64,000 nt of DNA from Vibrio sp. Y2-5 (GTDB lineage Bacteria; Pseudomonadota; Gammaproteobacteria; Enterobacterales; Vibrionaceae): assembly GCF_014596725.1 (NCBI RefSeq), contig NZ_JACVEG010000001.1, forward strand, positions 868,001-932,000, given 5' to 3'. Under the pieces are notes generated by a model. It was not told where the DNA came from, did not search any database, and worked only from the letters and a program-made list of their open reading frames with translations. Below are positions 8,498-17,148 of this stretch, in pieces. The position numbers and the translations under genes are program-made. Each line of letters begins with the position of its first letter. Position 1 is the first letter of the stretch.

Positions 8498-9529
8498 ATG
8501 ACCTTCAAACAGTTTCTGCCAAGTATATTGGTACTGAGCTTAACCGCTTGCCAGACAAGCCAGATAACTTCGCACGCGCAGCAAACCCAACACGTAAGCC
8601 AAGCTACTTACTTGGTGGAGTATCAAGCTGCAAATCATTTTTCTTTGCAGGCCCATTCATTAGCCGAGGCGTTTTCTGAGTACTGTCAGACAGATTCCGT
8701 GGACATCGCGGAGACCAAACAACAATGGCATAGCACTATGCTTGCGTGGATGGCATTACAAGGTCAGGAGCGGGGACCTGCTGATGCTCTTGCTCAAAGT
8801 TGGAATGTGCAATTTTGGCCAGATAAGAAAAACACTACTGGTCTGAAAATGGGGGCGCTAACTAAGCAGGATAAAGCTTGGACGGCCTCCGACATTGCTG
8901 AAAACAGTGTCACGGTACAAGGTCTTGGCGCGATTGAATGGTTACTCTACGATTCCAAATCGCCGCTGACCACTTCGAAGGTTAAGGCATGCATGTCAGC
9001 TACGGCAATCAGTGAAAATCTGGCAAACAGAGCAGATACCATTGAAAAGGCGTGGCGCACAAACCCTTGGACAAAACTGGATGCTCAAACATGGAGATCG
9101 GAATACATAGCGCTGTTATCTAATCAGCTAGAATTTTCCATGTCTAAGTTAAGCCGTCCTCTAGCGAATATCGGTAAACCTCGCCCATATTTCTCTGAAT
9201 CATGGCGATCTAAAACGTCTCTGTTCAACCTACAAGCCAATATTGAAGCGATGCAAGCGCTGTATTTATCTGATGGCGATGGTTTAGACAAAATGCTGAG
9301 AGACCGTGGGCTGATTGATTTAGCCGAACGCGTGAAAACGCAATATGCGAACCTTGTTGCGACGTGGCCTGAAGAGGGCAGTTTGTTCGACCTGTTGCAA
9401 ACAAAAGAGGGATACCGAACTGTATTGTCTCAGTACAACAAATTGGATCAACTTAAGTACTTACTGCATGACGAAGTATCTGTGGAATTAGACGTAGTGA
9501 TAGGATTTAACGCAACCGATGGTGACTGA
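8498..9529 (+). CDS. Imelysin-like lipoprotein
   Basis: This is a second, smaller imelysin-domain protein of 343 residues. The N-terminus MTFKQFLPSILVLSLTAC is a lipoprotein signal with the lipobox ending at C18, so it is predicted to be membrane-anchored. The ATG at 8498 has TTAGG seven bases upstream. The position matching the GxHxxE histidine of the first imelysin reads GLGAIE (G144 in place of His), followed by WLLYD. The fold is likely kept while the metal-type motif is altered. Its stop overlaps the start of the next gene by 11 bases, indicating translational coupling. Confidence 0.85.
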   Translation: MTFKQFLPSILVLSLTACQTSQITSHAQQTQHVSQATYLVEYQAANHFSLQAHSLAEAFSEYCQTDSVDIAETKQQWHSTMLAWMALQGQERGPADALAQSWNVQFWPDKKNTTGLKMGALTKQDKAWTASDIAENSVTVQGLGAIEWLLYDSKSPLTTSKVKACMSATAISENLANRADTIEKAWRTNPWTKLDAQTWRSEYIALLSNQLEFSMSKLSRPLANIGKPRPYFSESWRSKTSLFNLQANIEAMQALYLSDGDGLDKMLRDRGLIDLAERVKTQYANLVATWPEEGSLFDLLQTKEGYRTVLSQYNKLDQLKYLLHDEVSVELDVVIGFNATDGD

Positions 9530-10598
9530 TAATACTCGCCGCTCATTGCTGAAAGCGGCGCTCTTCGGTGTTTGCACGCCGGTAATTCCATTTGGTTGTG
9601 CAAGCAATAGTAATCAAAATCGAGCTGTACTAGTGGGCTGCGCAGTCAAAAATCGCAATCAATTTAGCGCGGTTGTGGCTGATAAGCACGGGCAATCCAT
9701 TCTTCAGTTACCTTTACCTGCTAGAGGGCATGGGGTCGCTATTCATCCTCATATGAGTCAAGCCGTTGCCTTTGGCCGCCGTCCGGGTGAGTTTATGATG
9801 GTTTTTGACTATCAGAGTGGCGAGATGATAGCGCTCAATTCGTCCGGTTCTCAGCGACATTTTTATGGGCATGGTGTGTATTCCAATGATGGCTTCTGGT
9901 TGTTTGCTACTGAAGGTGAGAGAGGAACCAGTAGGGGGATCATTGGTGTTTATGACGTTCAAAAAGGCTACCAGAAAATCGATGAGCTGACAGGGTTTGG
10001 TATTGGTCCACATGAGGTGATTATGATGCCTGATGACACTCTAGCGATTGGTGTTGGTGGTGTTCATACGAATGGCAGAGCGCCTTTAAATATCGAGACG
10101 ATGAAGCCAAGCCTTACCTATCTGTCTATGAATGGAATGGTATTAGAACAGGTTTCATTACCTGATCATCATTTAAGTATTCGTCATCTTGCTCATGACG
10201 GCAGTGAAACTGTGTTGTGTGGGCAACAATATCGTGGGCAACCAGAAGATACGCCGTCATTGATTGCCATGCATACCCGTGGTGGAGAAATGCAGCCTTT
10301 GCTTGCTGAACCTGAAGAATGGGCTCGGTTTAATCATTATATTGCAAGCATAGCGGCTACGGATAAATGGATACTGGCTACATCTCCGGTCGGCAACTGC
10401 TATGGTATTTGGTCGAAAGAGACTCGTCGCTTAGTTGAACTGGCTCCTTTACCGGATGCTTCAGGTGTTGTTGTGCATGGTGACCAGTTTCAGGTAAGCT
10501 CAGGTGCTGGGATGGTAGTGAGAAATCAATATCCTCATGGCGCGGAAACAAGTGTATCAAATGTGCAATGGGATAATCACTGGTCAGCAATTGTTTAA
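9519..10598 (+). CDS. DUF1513 family Tat-exported protein
   Basis: This protein of 359 residues resembles the DUF1513 family, predicted as beta-propeller-like repeats. The N-terminus carries a twin-arginine signal (TRRSLLKAALFG) followed by a hydrophobic run and FGCAS, which could be a lipobox. Tat export implies folding, and perhaps cofactor loading, in the cytoplasm. The start is ATG 9519 or GTG 9522; both overlap the preceding stop. It is last in the Fur-type cluster. The same four families travel together in other proteobacteria such as Pseudomonas, so they probably form one system. The biochemical role is unknown. Confidence 0.85.
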   Translation: MVTDNTRRSLLKAALFGVCTPVIPFGCASNSNQNRAVLVGCAVKNRNQFSAVVADKHGQSILQLPLPARGHGVAIHPHMSQAVAFGRRPGEFMMVFDYQSGEMIALNSSGSQRHFYGHGVYSNDGFWLFATEGERGTSRGIIGVYDVQKGYQKIDELTGFGIGPHEVIMMPDDTLAIGVGGVHTNGRAPLNIETMKPSLTYLSMNGMVLEQVSLPDHHLSIRHLAHDGSETVLCGQQYRGQPEDTPSLIAMHTRGGEMQPLLAEPEEWARFNHYIASIAATDKWILATSPVGNCYGIWSKETRRLVELAPLPDASGVVVHGDQFQVSSGAGMVVRNQYPHGAETSVSNVQWDNHWSAIV

Positions 10599-10667
10599 TT
10601 TTGTCATAACAATTGACTATTTCTTTGCCATACTCAATTTATAGGTTGTTGAGTTAGGCGTCGTTAT

Positions 10668-12221
10668 ATGAAGAAAAATCGTTTTTTTGCAGTGTTGCTT
10701 ATTTTGTTCAGTGTTTCGATTTCAGCAGCAGAAAAACGGCTTTCTGAATTGGGTTGGATTGAACCTGATTCACCGGTCTTGTCACTGTTAGCATATCCGC
10801 AACGAGTTGAGCATATATATCAAGAAAATAATGCTCAACTCATTTGGATCGATTTAGTCACCATTAAAAAGTTCGAGCAGCAACTTGAAGTCATTCATCG
10901 CGCTGGTATCAGTCCACTGCTTGATAGACGTCTAGGATACTTGCAAAAGTACCGTGAGAAGAATGCGTGGTTTGAGTATGACTTACTAGCCACCGATACG
11001 CTTATCATGTATCTGAGTTACGCAGAGCAGGCAACCAAGCTAGGGCAACAATGGTTCTTTGAAGGTAAAAAACTCACATACACCCTCCCATTACCTAGTG
11101 AAAATGCCTTTGTTTCTCTAGAAGTCGCTGTGGCCACAAATGGTATTGCTGAGCTGGTTCAGTCTTATACGCCTAATGATGTGTCATACAAGCCTCTGAT
11201 GACGGCATACAATGCTCTGCTTGAAAAAGAATCAGAGTCTATTCCTCGTTATAACCAGAAAGGTTTAATAAAACCGGGTGATAAACTTGATGACAGAGCG
11301 TTGTTGATCGATCGCCTGTCTCTCGTCAACATAGATATGAGTCACGTGAGTGACAGTGTCACATGGTATGACAACAGTCTGATGAAAGTGGTTAAACGAT
11401 TTCAACGAATGCATGGCCTCAAGTCAGACGGAATTATAGGTCCAGACACGTTAAAATGGATCAATCTTTCAGTGAAATCCCGCTTAGCCCTTCTGGCTTT
11501 GAATGCGGAACGCAGTCGCTTATGGTCACAGGAAGAAGATACTGTGATTGTGGTCAATATCCCCGGTTTTGAAATGAAATACTGGTATTCCGGTAAACCC
11601 GTATTTTCGTCAAAAGTGGTGGTGGGAAGTGTTAAACGCCCAACCCCATTAATGTCGATTAAGCTTGATTCCGTGATTTTAAATCCTACTTGGAATGTGC
11701 CCAGAAAAATCATGGTGGAAGATATCCTTCCACTGGCGAAAAGAGATGCAAACTATTTTAGTCGCCACCATATTGAAATTATTAAAAGCTGGAACTCAGA
11801 CAAGATTTTGGATCCCAAAGGGATAGATTGGACAAGTGTCGACCCAGACACATTCCCGTACCGAATGCGCCAGCAATCAGGACGTCAAAATGCTCTGGGT
11901 TTGTACAAATTTAATACGCCGAATGCCCGTGCTATTTATTTACACGATACGCCAAGCAAACATCTGTTCAACAGTCCATCGAGAGCGTTCAGTTCAGGTT
12001 GTATTCGTGTTCAGGACGCGTCGATTTTTGCCGCTAAAATATTCGAAACTCAGGGTATTGATGAATCCAAACTGAAAGATGAGCAGAAGCCCAGCAACAA
12101 GTCGATTGCTTTGAAGAAGCGAATCCCTGTTCACATCATCTACCAAACTGTTTGGTACGAAGGCGGAAGTCTTCAGTATAGGGACGATGTTTACCGTTTG
12201 GATGCTCAAGTCCGTGGATGA
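10668..12221 (+). CDS. ldtD: L,D-transpeptidase, LdtD (YcbB) type
   Basis: This enzyme forms 3-3 (mDAP-mDAP) crosslinks in peptidoglycan in the periplasm. The 517-residue protein has an N-terminal signal peptide (about residues 1-20), a YcbB-type scaffold, and a peptidoglycan-binding domain with VKRFQRMHGLKSDGIIG near residues 243-259. The C-terminal YkuD domain has the catalytic motif HD...SSGCIRV with nucleophile C445. The length and domain order fit LdtD rather than the small Ldt enzymes. mepK and gloC follow in the same order as in E. coli ycbB-ycbK-ycbL. The mepK product cleaves the bond type this enzyme makes. Confidence 0.92.
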   Translation: MKKNRFFAVLLILFSVSISAAEKRLSELGWIEPDSPVLSLLAYPQRVEHIYQENNAQLIWIDLVTIKKFEQQLEVIHRAGISPLLDRRLGYLQKYREKNAWFEYDLLATDTLIMYLSYAEQATKLGQQWFFEGKKLTYTLPLPSENAFVSLEVAVATNGIAELVQSYTPNDVSYKPLMTAYNALLEKESESIPRYNQKGLIKPGDKLDDRALLIDRLSLVNIDMSHVSDSVTWYDNSLMKVVKRFQRMHGLKSDGIIGPDTLKWINLSVKSRLALLALNAERSRLWSQEEDTVIVVNIPGFEMKYWYSGKPVFSSKVVVGSVKRPTPLMSIKLDSVILNPTWNVPRKIMVEDILPLAKRDANYFSRHHIEIIKSWNSDKILDPKGIDWTSVDPDTFPYRMRQQSGRQNALGLYKFNTPNARAIYLHDTPSKHLFNSPSRAFSSGCIRVQDASIFAAKIFETQGIDESKLKDEQKPSNKSIALKKRIPVHIIYQTVWYEGGSLQYRDDVYRLDAQVRG

Positions 12222-12225
12222 TCGG

Positions 12226-12252
12226 CAAAGGGCGGCAATCCAGCCGCCTTTG
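12226..12252 (+). terminator. Hairpin after ldtD
   Basis: CAAAGGGCGGC pairs with GCCGCCTTTG (one bulged base). The T run after it is weak, so termination may be incomplete. The next gene is 180 bases downstream. Confidence 0.5.
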
Positions 12253-12433
12253 TAATTCACTTCAAAGTTTACTCAAAATTTACACAATAAAGTTTTTCTT
12301 TATGTTCAATCACTAAAGCTATAAATCACCGTATAAAGAGATTTTGTGCACAAAATATGCATTTGACCTTCACTGGCGAGTCCGTTAAGTTTCGCGCTCT
12401 GTTTGAAATTTAATCAGTAGTAAAGGTGTTGGT

Positions 12434-12982
12434 TTGATTGTATCTCGACGTGATTTTTTGAAATATGCTGGAAGTGGTTTAGTGGTTGCTGCCTGTTTGC
12501 CTAACATTGCACAAGCCTCTCTTCCTGATGAACCTCGTGTTTTAGCGCTGAATAACCTGCACACGGGTGAAACGTTAGAAAGCTGTTATTTCAATGGTCA
12601 ACGATATGTGCGTTCAGAACTTAAAAGACTCAACCACATCTGCCGAGATTTCCGTCGTAACGAAGTTCATCCTATGGATAAAAAGTTGTTCGACCAGCTA
12701 ACTCGTATTCAAACTTTACTCGGCTGCGAAGCTGAAGTGCAGATTATTTCTGGTTACCGCTCTCCGGCAACGAATGAAATGCTTCGTCAAAACTCAAATG
12801 GTGTCGCGCAGAAGAGCTTCCATATGATGGGAAAGGCATTCGATTTCCGTCTTGATGGCGTTTCGTTGAAACAAGTTCACGAAGCTGCACTAAGCTTAAA
12901 GGCGGGCGGTGTTGGCTATTATCCTCGTAGCGGCTTTGTACACATTGATACTGGTCCAGTGCGTAACTGGCAAGGCGCGTAG
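12434..12982 (+). CDS. mepK: Murein endopeptidase MepK (YcbK, DUF882)
   Basis: This is a Tat-exported zinc peptidase of the M15 type. E. coli MepK cleaves mDAP-mDAP crosslinks and so opposes LdtD. The 182 residues begin with a near-ideal Tat signal SRRDFLKYAGSG, with a cleavage site near AQA. The zinc-site elements SGYRSPATNEML, SFHMMGKAFDFR and GFVHIDTG are all present. The start is TTG: AAAGG (12422-12426) sits seven bases upstream and no better start exists before the Tat motif. The operon order with ldtD and gloC matches E. coli. Confidence 0.9.
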   Translation: MIVSRRDFLKYAGSGLVVAACLPNIAQASLPDEPRVLALNNLHTGETLESCYFNGQRYVRSELKRLNHICRDFRRNEVHPMDKKLFDQLTRIQTLLGCEAEVQIISGYRSPATNEMLRQNSNGVAQKSFHMMGKAFDFRLDGVSLKQVHEAALSLKAGGVGYYPRSGFVHIDTGPVRNWQGA

Positions 12983-13047
12983 CTTGTCAAACTAAGGCTC
13001 TAGTGGCATAGTTCGAACAATTTCGAATATCGAACAAGGTTTGTTTT

Positions 13048-13704
13048 ATGTCTTTACAATATCAAGTTGTCCCCGTGACGAGCTTCGCTCAAAACTGTTC
13101 AATCGTTTGGTGTGATGAAACCATGGAAGGCGTTGTTGTCGATCCGGGTGGTGACGTCAAACAATTGAAAGCGATAATCGATGAGCTGGGCGTGAAAATC
13201 CTTCACATTGTGCTTACTCATGGTCACTTAGATCATGTTGGCGGTACGGAAGCATTGGCTGAACAGCTTGGCAATATCGATGTTGTTGGTCCACACAAAG
13301 CCGATAACTTCTGGCTACAAGGTTTAGAAGGCCAAAGCCAAATGTTTGGTTTTCCACTCACAGAACCGTTTGAGCCAAACCAATGGCTGAATGAAGGTGA
13401 TACGGTAACTTTCGGTAAACAGACACTCCAAGTCATTCATACACCGGGCCACACTCCGGGCCATGTTGTTTTATTTAGCGAACAAGCGCGACTGGCTTTT
13501 GTTGGTGATGTACTGTTCCACGGTAGTATTGGTCGTACAGACTTCCCTCAAGGGAATCATGGTGAATTGCTCAACTCTATCAAAACCAAGCTGTGGCCAT
13601 TAGGTAATGATGTAACCTTTATTCCGGGACACGGTCCGAAATCAACATTCGGTCATGAGCGATTACACAATCACTACGTTGCTGATGAAATGCCACTTTA
13701 TTGA
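13048..13704 (+). CDS. gloC: MBL-fold hydrolase, GloC (YcbL) type glyoxalase II
   Basis: This metallo-beta-lactamase-fold enzyme of 218 residues has the binuclear zinc motif THGHLDH and later HTPGHTPGH, GDVLF and PGHGP elements. E. coli GloC hydrolyses S-lactoylglutathione, completing methylglyoxal detoxification. The enzyme is cytoplasmic and lacks the C-terminal substrate-binding domain of classical GloB, as expected for this short type. AAGG lies upstream of the ATG. Its last seven bases overlap the convergent DUF2982 gene. Confidence 0.87.
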   Translation: MSLQYQVVPVTSFAQNCSIVWCDETMEGVVVDPGGDVKQLKAIIDELGVKILHIVLTHGHLDHVGGTEALAEQLGNIDVVGPHKADNFWLQGLEGQSQMFGFPLTEPFEPNQWLNEGDTVTFGKQTLQVIHTPGHTPGHVVLFSEQARLAFVGDVLFHGSIGRTDFPQGNHGELLNSIKTKLWPLGNDVTFIPGHGPKSTFGHERLHNHYVADEMPLY

Positions 13705-14375
13705 TCGAAATTTTCTGGCTCGGCGGCTGCAAGGTAGCGCCGAGCTAACCCTACAAATTCTTCTGCACTTCTGTCTAAATCATTGGCAGAGATAAAAACG
13801 TCATAATCGTAATATTGACGTTGATACTTCATTCTATTTGCCAACATAGCCATTAATCCTGAGTAGCTTTTAGTTGCAGACTCTTTGTACTGCTGAGCAT
13901 CCAACACCATATCTTCAAATTTCGTTTCCTGATTTTTTTGTCGAGCGCCTAGATAGAGCAGAGCACGCTGACTTAAAAGGATTTCAGAGGCGATGCGCGG
14001 ACAAATACTGTCAAGGTAAGGAGAGTAGTGTCTGAGTTTGATGCCAATCCATGGCAACGGATGATGCCATCCATCTTGTTCGAACGTACAAATGCCGATT
14101 TTACTAATGTTATTCCAACGTAAAACCCAGCCACCACGAAAAAGGTGCTGCTGAAAGTGAGTTGCTGTGAAGGTGTAGCCAACTCGACTTTTTCTAATCA
14201 ACCAGTATCCAACCACTAACAATACACAAATAGCGATAACAGCGACTAAAGCTTGTCGCCAACTGGGTGACCAAATAACAAACCCCAAAGCCAAAAAAGT
14301 AGCCGCGATGACTACCCATCTCACATAGGGAGAACGCAAGTCAAAGTGATGATTGGCAATATGAATACTCTGCAT
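13698..14375 (-). CDS. DUF2982 family membrane protein
   Basis: This 225-residue protein has two membrane helices near the N-terminus (VVIAATFLALGFVIW and VAVIAICVLLVVGYWLI). They are followed by a PH-like soluble portion (YTFTATHFQQHLFRGGWVLRWNNI) and a charged helical C-terminus. It resembles DUF2982, found in vibrios and relatives; its function is unknown. The frame runs open to an ATG at 14465, but the family-like start MQSIHIANHHF at 14375 is preferred. No good Shine-Dalgarno is visible at either site, so the start is tentative. It is convergent with gloC. Confidence 0.7.
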   Translation of the reverse strand: MQSIHIANHHFDLRSPYVRWVVIAATFLALGFVIWSPSWRQALVAVIAICVLLVVGYWLIRKSRVGYTFTATHFQQHLFRGGWVLRWNNISKIGICTFEQDGWHHPLPWIGIKLRHYSPYLDSICPRIASEILLSQRALLYLGARQKNQETKFEDMVLDAQQYKESATKSYSGLMAMLANRMKYQRQYYDYDVFISANDLDRSAEEFVGLARRYLAAAEPENFDQ

Positions 14376-14595
14376 AGAAATAACATACACTCTCAATAAA
14401 ACTGTTTTTATCCTCAGTATTACAACTGTGGCACACCAAAATATACATGTATAAATTGTAGCCATAAACGTGCGATAGATGCATTTTTGCGGGAGAACTT
14501 GACCTCAATGCTACAAATGACAGCTGAATTTTGGTATAAAACGCGCTTCAAATTTTCACCACTGCGAAAAAAGCAGTGAAATGGAGACATACTCG

Positions 14596-14991
14596 ATGAG
14601 ACTTGCTCATAAGCGCAAAGTGCAGGCTAAACTGCAAAAGCGTGTTAAAGCGACTGTAGCGAACCTATCTTCAGCAACGAAAACTGCGAAACCTGCAGCT
14701 GAAAAGAAAGTTGTAGAGAAAAAAGTAGCTAAACCAGCGGTTGAAAAAGTTGTTGCTCAATCAGCAGCGATTAAAGTTGACGTAGAATTAACGCCTAAGC
14801 AACAACAGGTTCTTGATATTGTTGTTAAAAATGCGGAAGGCATTAATCCTAAGTCTATTGGCCTAGAAGCAGGTCAAGAAGACGCTAAAGCGGCTTCTTG
14901 GGCAACAGGTGCACTTAAAAAACTACTTGAAGAAAACCTTGTAGTGAAAGAGCAGTTAGCGGGTAACAAAGTCATCTACAAAGCGGTGTAG
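14596..14991 (+). CDS. Small Lys/Ala/Val-rich protein with winged-helix-like C-terminus
   Basis: The protein has 131 residues. The first 60 or so are highly basic, low in complexity, and rich in AKPA/EKK/VVEKK repeats, like histone-H1-type tails. The C-terminal 65 residues (TPKQQQVLDIVVKNAEGIN through AGNKVIYKAV) read like a winged-helix domain of the replication-terminator/MarR kind. GGAG at 14584-14587 lies eight bases before the ATG at 14596, which decides the start over the ATG at 14581. It is a single-gene unit with a strong terminator. It is probably a DNA- or RNA-associated protein. I do not know a named family. Confidence 0.75.
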   Translation: MRLAHKRKVQAKLQKRVKATVANLSSATKTAKPAAEKKVVEKKVAKPAVEKVVAQSAAIKVDVELTPKQQQVLDIVVKNAEGINPKSIGLEAGQEDAKAASWATGALKKLLEENLVVKEQLAGNKVIYKAV

Positions 14992-15014
14992 TTTATTTCG
15001 CAACTTCAATCTTT

Positions 15015-15042
15015 AAAGCCCCGGTATCACCGGGGCTTTTTC
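15015..15042 (+). terminator. Terminator after 14596 gene
   Basis: The stem AAAGCCCCGG/CCGGGGCTTT with a 5-base loop is followed by further T residues. Confidence 0.9.
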
Positions 15043-15390
15043 ATTTCGGCTTCCCAACCCAATTTAAAATTTTAAATTGCACTTAATGTCCTCTGTCACA
15101 GTTTCGAAAACAAAACGTAAATTTTTGATCTGGAAAAGCAGTTACGTAGAAATTCAAAGTCTGAAAATTTCATCTTCAGTAAATAATATTTAAAACATAT
15201 AGATACAAACTTCATGGTGTATAGAGTACGTATATATACGTAAGACTATGGTTTTATATGGTGCTCGTGATGTTATTTCTTTGCGTAATCATGCTCATTT
15301 TTTATTGATCAAAGTTCACCCAGAGTGTGTGGTGAACTGAAGTGCTGCTGAAGTACCACTGCACTGACCAATAACAAAAGGACGTGAACA
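15043..15390. other. Leader region of the TRAP operon
   Basis: These 348 bases carry no gene. They hold a perfect 16-bp palindrome (15227-15242) and an inverted repeat AGTTCACC/GGTGAACT with a 10-base spacer (15313-15338), followed by short repeats up to the AAGG ribosome site at about 15380. It is likely the promoter and 5' leader of the transporter genes. Confidence 0.5.
15227..15242. promoter_or_regulatory. 16-bp palindrome with NarL-type 7-2-7 geometry
   Basis: TACGTATATATACGTA is a perfect palindrome. It divides as TACGTAT-AT-ATACGTA, matching the inverted heptamers two bases apart bound by NarL/FixJ-family regulators (TACNNNT-NN-ANNNGTA). It lies 149 bases before the TRAP binding-protein gene. 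A NarL-family regulator is encoded at 19916 in the same locus, so it is the natural candidate. Binding is inferred. Confidence 0.5.
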
Positions 15391-16485
15391 ATGAGTCTGA
15401 TTCATCAATCTGTAAAACGAGTTATGACAACGAGTATGGTAGCGCTTACAGCGTGCTTTGCTCTACTGTCAACATCGGCGTCTGCTGATGAAAAAGTGTA
15501 CCGCTTAAAGCTAGCTGAAACATGGGGACCAAACTTCCCGATTTTCGGCGATGCAACGAAGAACATGGCTGCGATGGCAAAGAAAATGTCTAACGGTCGC
15601 CTGCAAATTCGCATCGACTCAGCTAACAAACACAAAGCGCCGTTAGGCGTGTTCGACATGGTGAAGTCAGGTCAGTATGACTTGGGTCACTCCGCATCTT
15701 ATTACTGGAAAGGCAAGGTTCCAAACACGCTTTATTTCACTTCTATGCCATTCGGTATGACTGCGCCTGAACAATACGCTTGGTTCTATCACGGTGGTGG
15801 TATGGAGCTGATGGAGAAAGTGTATGAACCTCACAACATGCTGTCTTTCCCTGGCGGTAATACCGATATCCAGATGGGGGGTTGGTTCCAAAAAGAGATC
15901 AATTCACTGGAAGATCTTAAAGGTCTGAAAATGCGTATTCCTGGCTTTGCTGGTGAAGTGCTTGCTGAACTGGGTGCCAAGCCAACGAATATCGCACCGG
16001 GCGAGCTATATACCTCGCTAGAACGCCGTACAATCGATGCACTTGAGTGGGTTGGTCCATCTCTTGACTTACGTATGGGCTTCCACAAAATCGCTCCTTA
16101 CTACTACACAGGTTGGCATGAGCCAGCTACAGAGTTGCAGTTTCTAGTGAACAAACGTACTTGGGAAAAATTACCTGAGGATCTGCGTGAAATCTTGCGT
16201 GTTGCAATGCGCACGGCTGCTTACGACATGTATGCACAATCTGTACATGAAAGTGGTAAGAACTGGGTTTCAATCAAAACTGAGTATCCAGACGTAAAAG
16301 TAAAAGACTTCCCACCAGAGGTAATCAAAGCACTTCGTGATGCAAATGGTCGCCTACTTGCAGATCACGCAGCTAAAGATCCACTAGCGAAAGAGATTCA
16401 AGAGTCACAAGAAAACTATCTGAAACAAGTTCGCCAATGGACTGATATCTCTATGCGCGCGTATCTAAACAACGAAGCACAGTAG
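15391..16485 (+). CDS. TRAP transporter substrate-binding protein (DctP/TakP type)
   Basis: This is the periplasmic solute receptor of a tripartite ATP-independent transporter, of 364 residues. The signal peptide ends near SASA (about residue 32). The ligand-site region LKGLKMRIPGFAGEVLAELG and the ERRTIDALEWVGPS segment match the TakP-like subfamily, which takes up 2-oxo or carboxylic acids. The ligand is therefore probably an organic acid, but sequence alone does not fix it. AAGG precedes the ATG by about 11 bases. It heads an operon with the two membrane subunits and lies just upstream of a matching two-component system. Confidence 0.92.
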   Translation: MSLIHQSVKRVMTTSMVALTACFALLSTSASADEKVYRLKLAETWGPNFPIFGDATKNMAAMAKKMSNGRLQIRIDSANKHKAPLGVFDMVKSGQYDLGHSASYYWKGKVPNTLYFTSMPFGMTAPEQYAWFYHGGGMELMEKVYEPHNMLSFPGGNTDIQMGGWFQKEINSLEDLKGLKMRIPGFAGEVLAELGAKPTNIAPGELYTSLERRTIDALEWVGPSLDLRMGFHKIAPYYYTGWHEPATELQFLVNKRTWEKLPEDLREILRVAMRTAAYDMYAQSVHESGKNWVSIKTEYPDVKVKDFPPEVIKALRDANGRLLADHAAKDPLAKEIQESQENYLKQVRQWTDISMRAYLNNEAQ

Positions 16486-16596
16486 TTTTAATTAAAAGCT
16501 GCTGAGAAGCCCAAGAAAATATAACTAAGCTCCGCTAGCTCATTCCAGATATACAGGGTTAAGCGGAGCATATTTGCAAATTCCATGGAGTCGGGA

Positions 16597-17136
16597 ATGA
16601 GAAGTCTCATCTATATCGAAAGACTGTTTAATCGCATCAGCGATTTTCTTGGTTGGTTATCCAGCATTCTATTCGTACTGCTTGTGGCGAACGTGGTTTA
16701 CGACGTCATTATGCGATACGCCTTTAATGACGTATCTATTGCCTTTCAAGAGCTCGAATGGCACCTGTTCTCTGCCGTGTTCATGCTTGGTATTCCGTAT
16801 GCGCTAAAAGCGGGTGGTCATGTTCGGGTAGACATCTTCTATGAGCAACTCTCTAACAAAGCACAAGCAGTCATCGATCTATTAGGCACTCTTATCCTGT
16901 TACTTCCGTTCTGTCTGCTGGTGGCTTACTTCGGTATTGATTATGCCAAAGAGAGTTATGAGCTTGGTGAAACATCGGGTGACCCGGGTGGTTTACCTCA
17001 TCGATGGATTATTAAAAGCCTAATTTCAGTGGCGTTCTTCTTTATGGCAATGAGTGGTATCGGCATGATTCTGCACTCGCTGAACCGAATCGTGAACCCA
17101 CAGCTTTTGCATACCAACTTTAAAGATTCGAAGTAA
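16597..17136 (+). CDS. TRAP transporter small permease (DctQ)
   Basis: This small membrane subunit has four predicted helices, including FLGWLSSILFVLLVANVVYDVIM, and about 179 residues. DctQ proteins bridge the receptor and the large permease. The ATG at 16597 is chosen because GGAG (16587-16590) lies six bases upstream; an ATG at 16585 in the same frame overlaps that ribosome site and has none of its own. Confidence 0.9.
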   Translation: MRSLIYIERLFNRISDFLGWLSSILFVLLVANVVYDVIMRYAFNDVSIAFQELEWHLFSAVFMLGIPYALKAGGHVRVDIFYEQLSNKAQAVIDLLGTLILLLPFCLLVAYFGIDYAKESYELGETSGDPGGLPHRWIIKSLISVAFFFMAMSGIGMILHSLNRIVNPQLLHTNFKDSK

Positions 17137-17148
17137 AAGGAAAAAACA

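Noticed and set aside
15243..15390. Sigma-54 promoter before the TRAP genes
   Set aside because: No TGGCAC-N5-TTGC match. The nearby regulator is NarL-type, which works with sigma-70.
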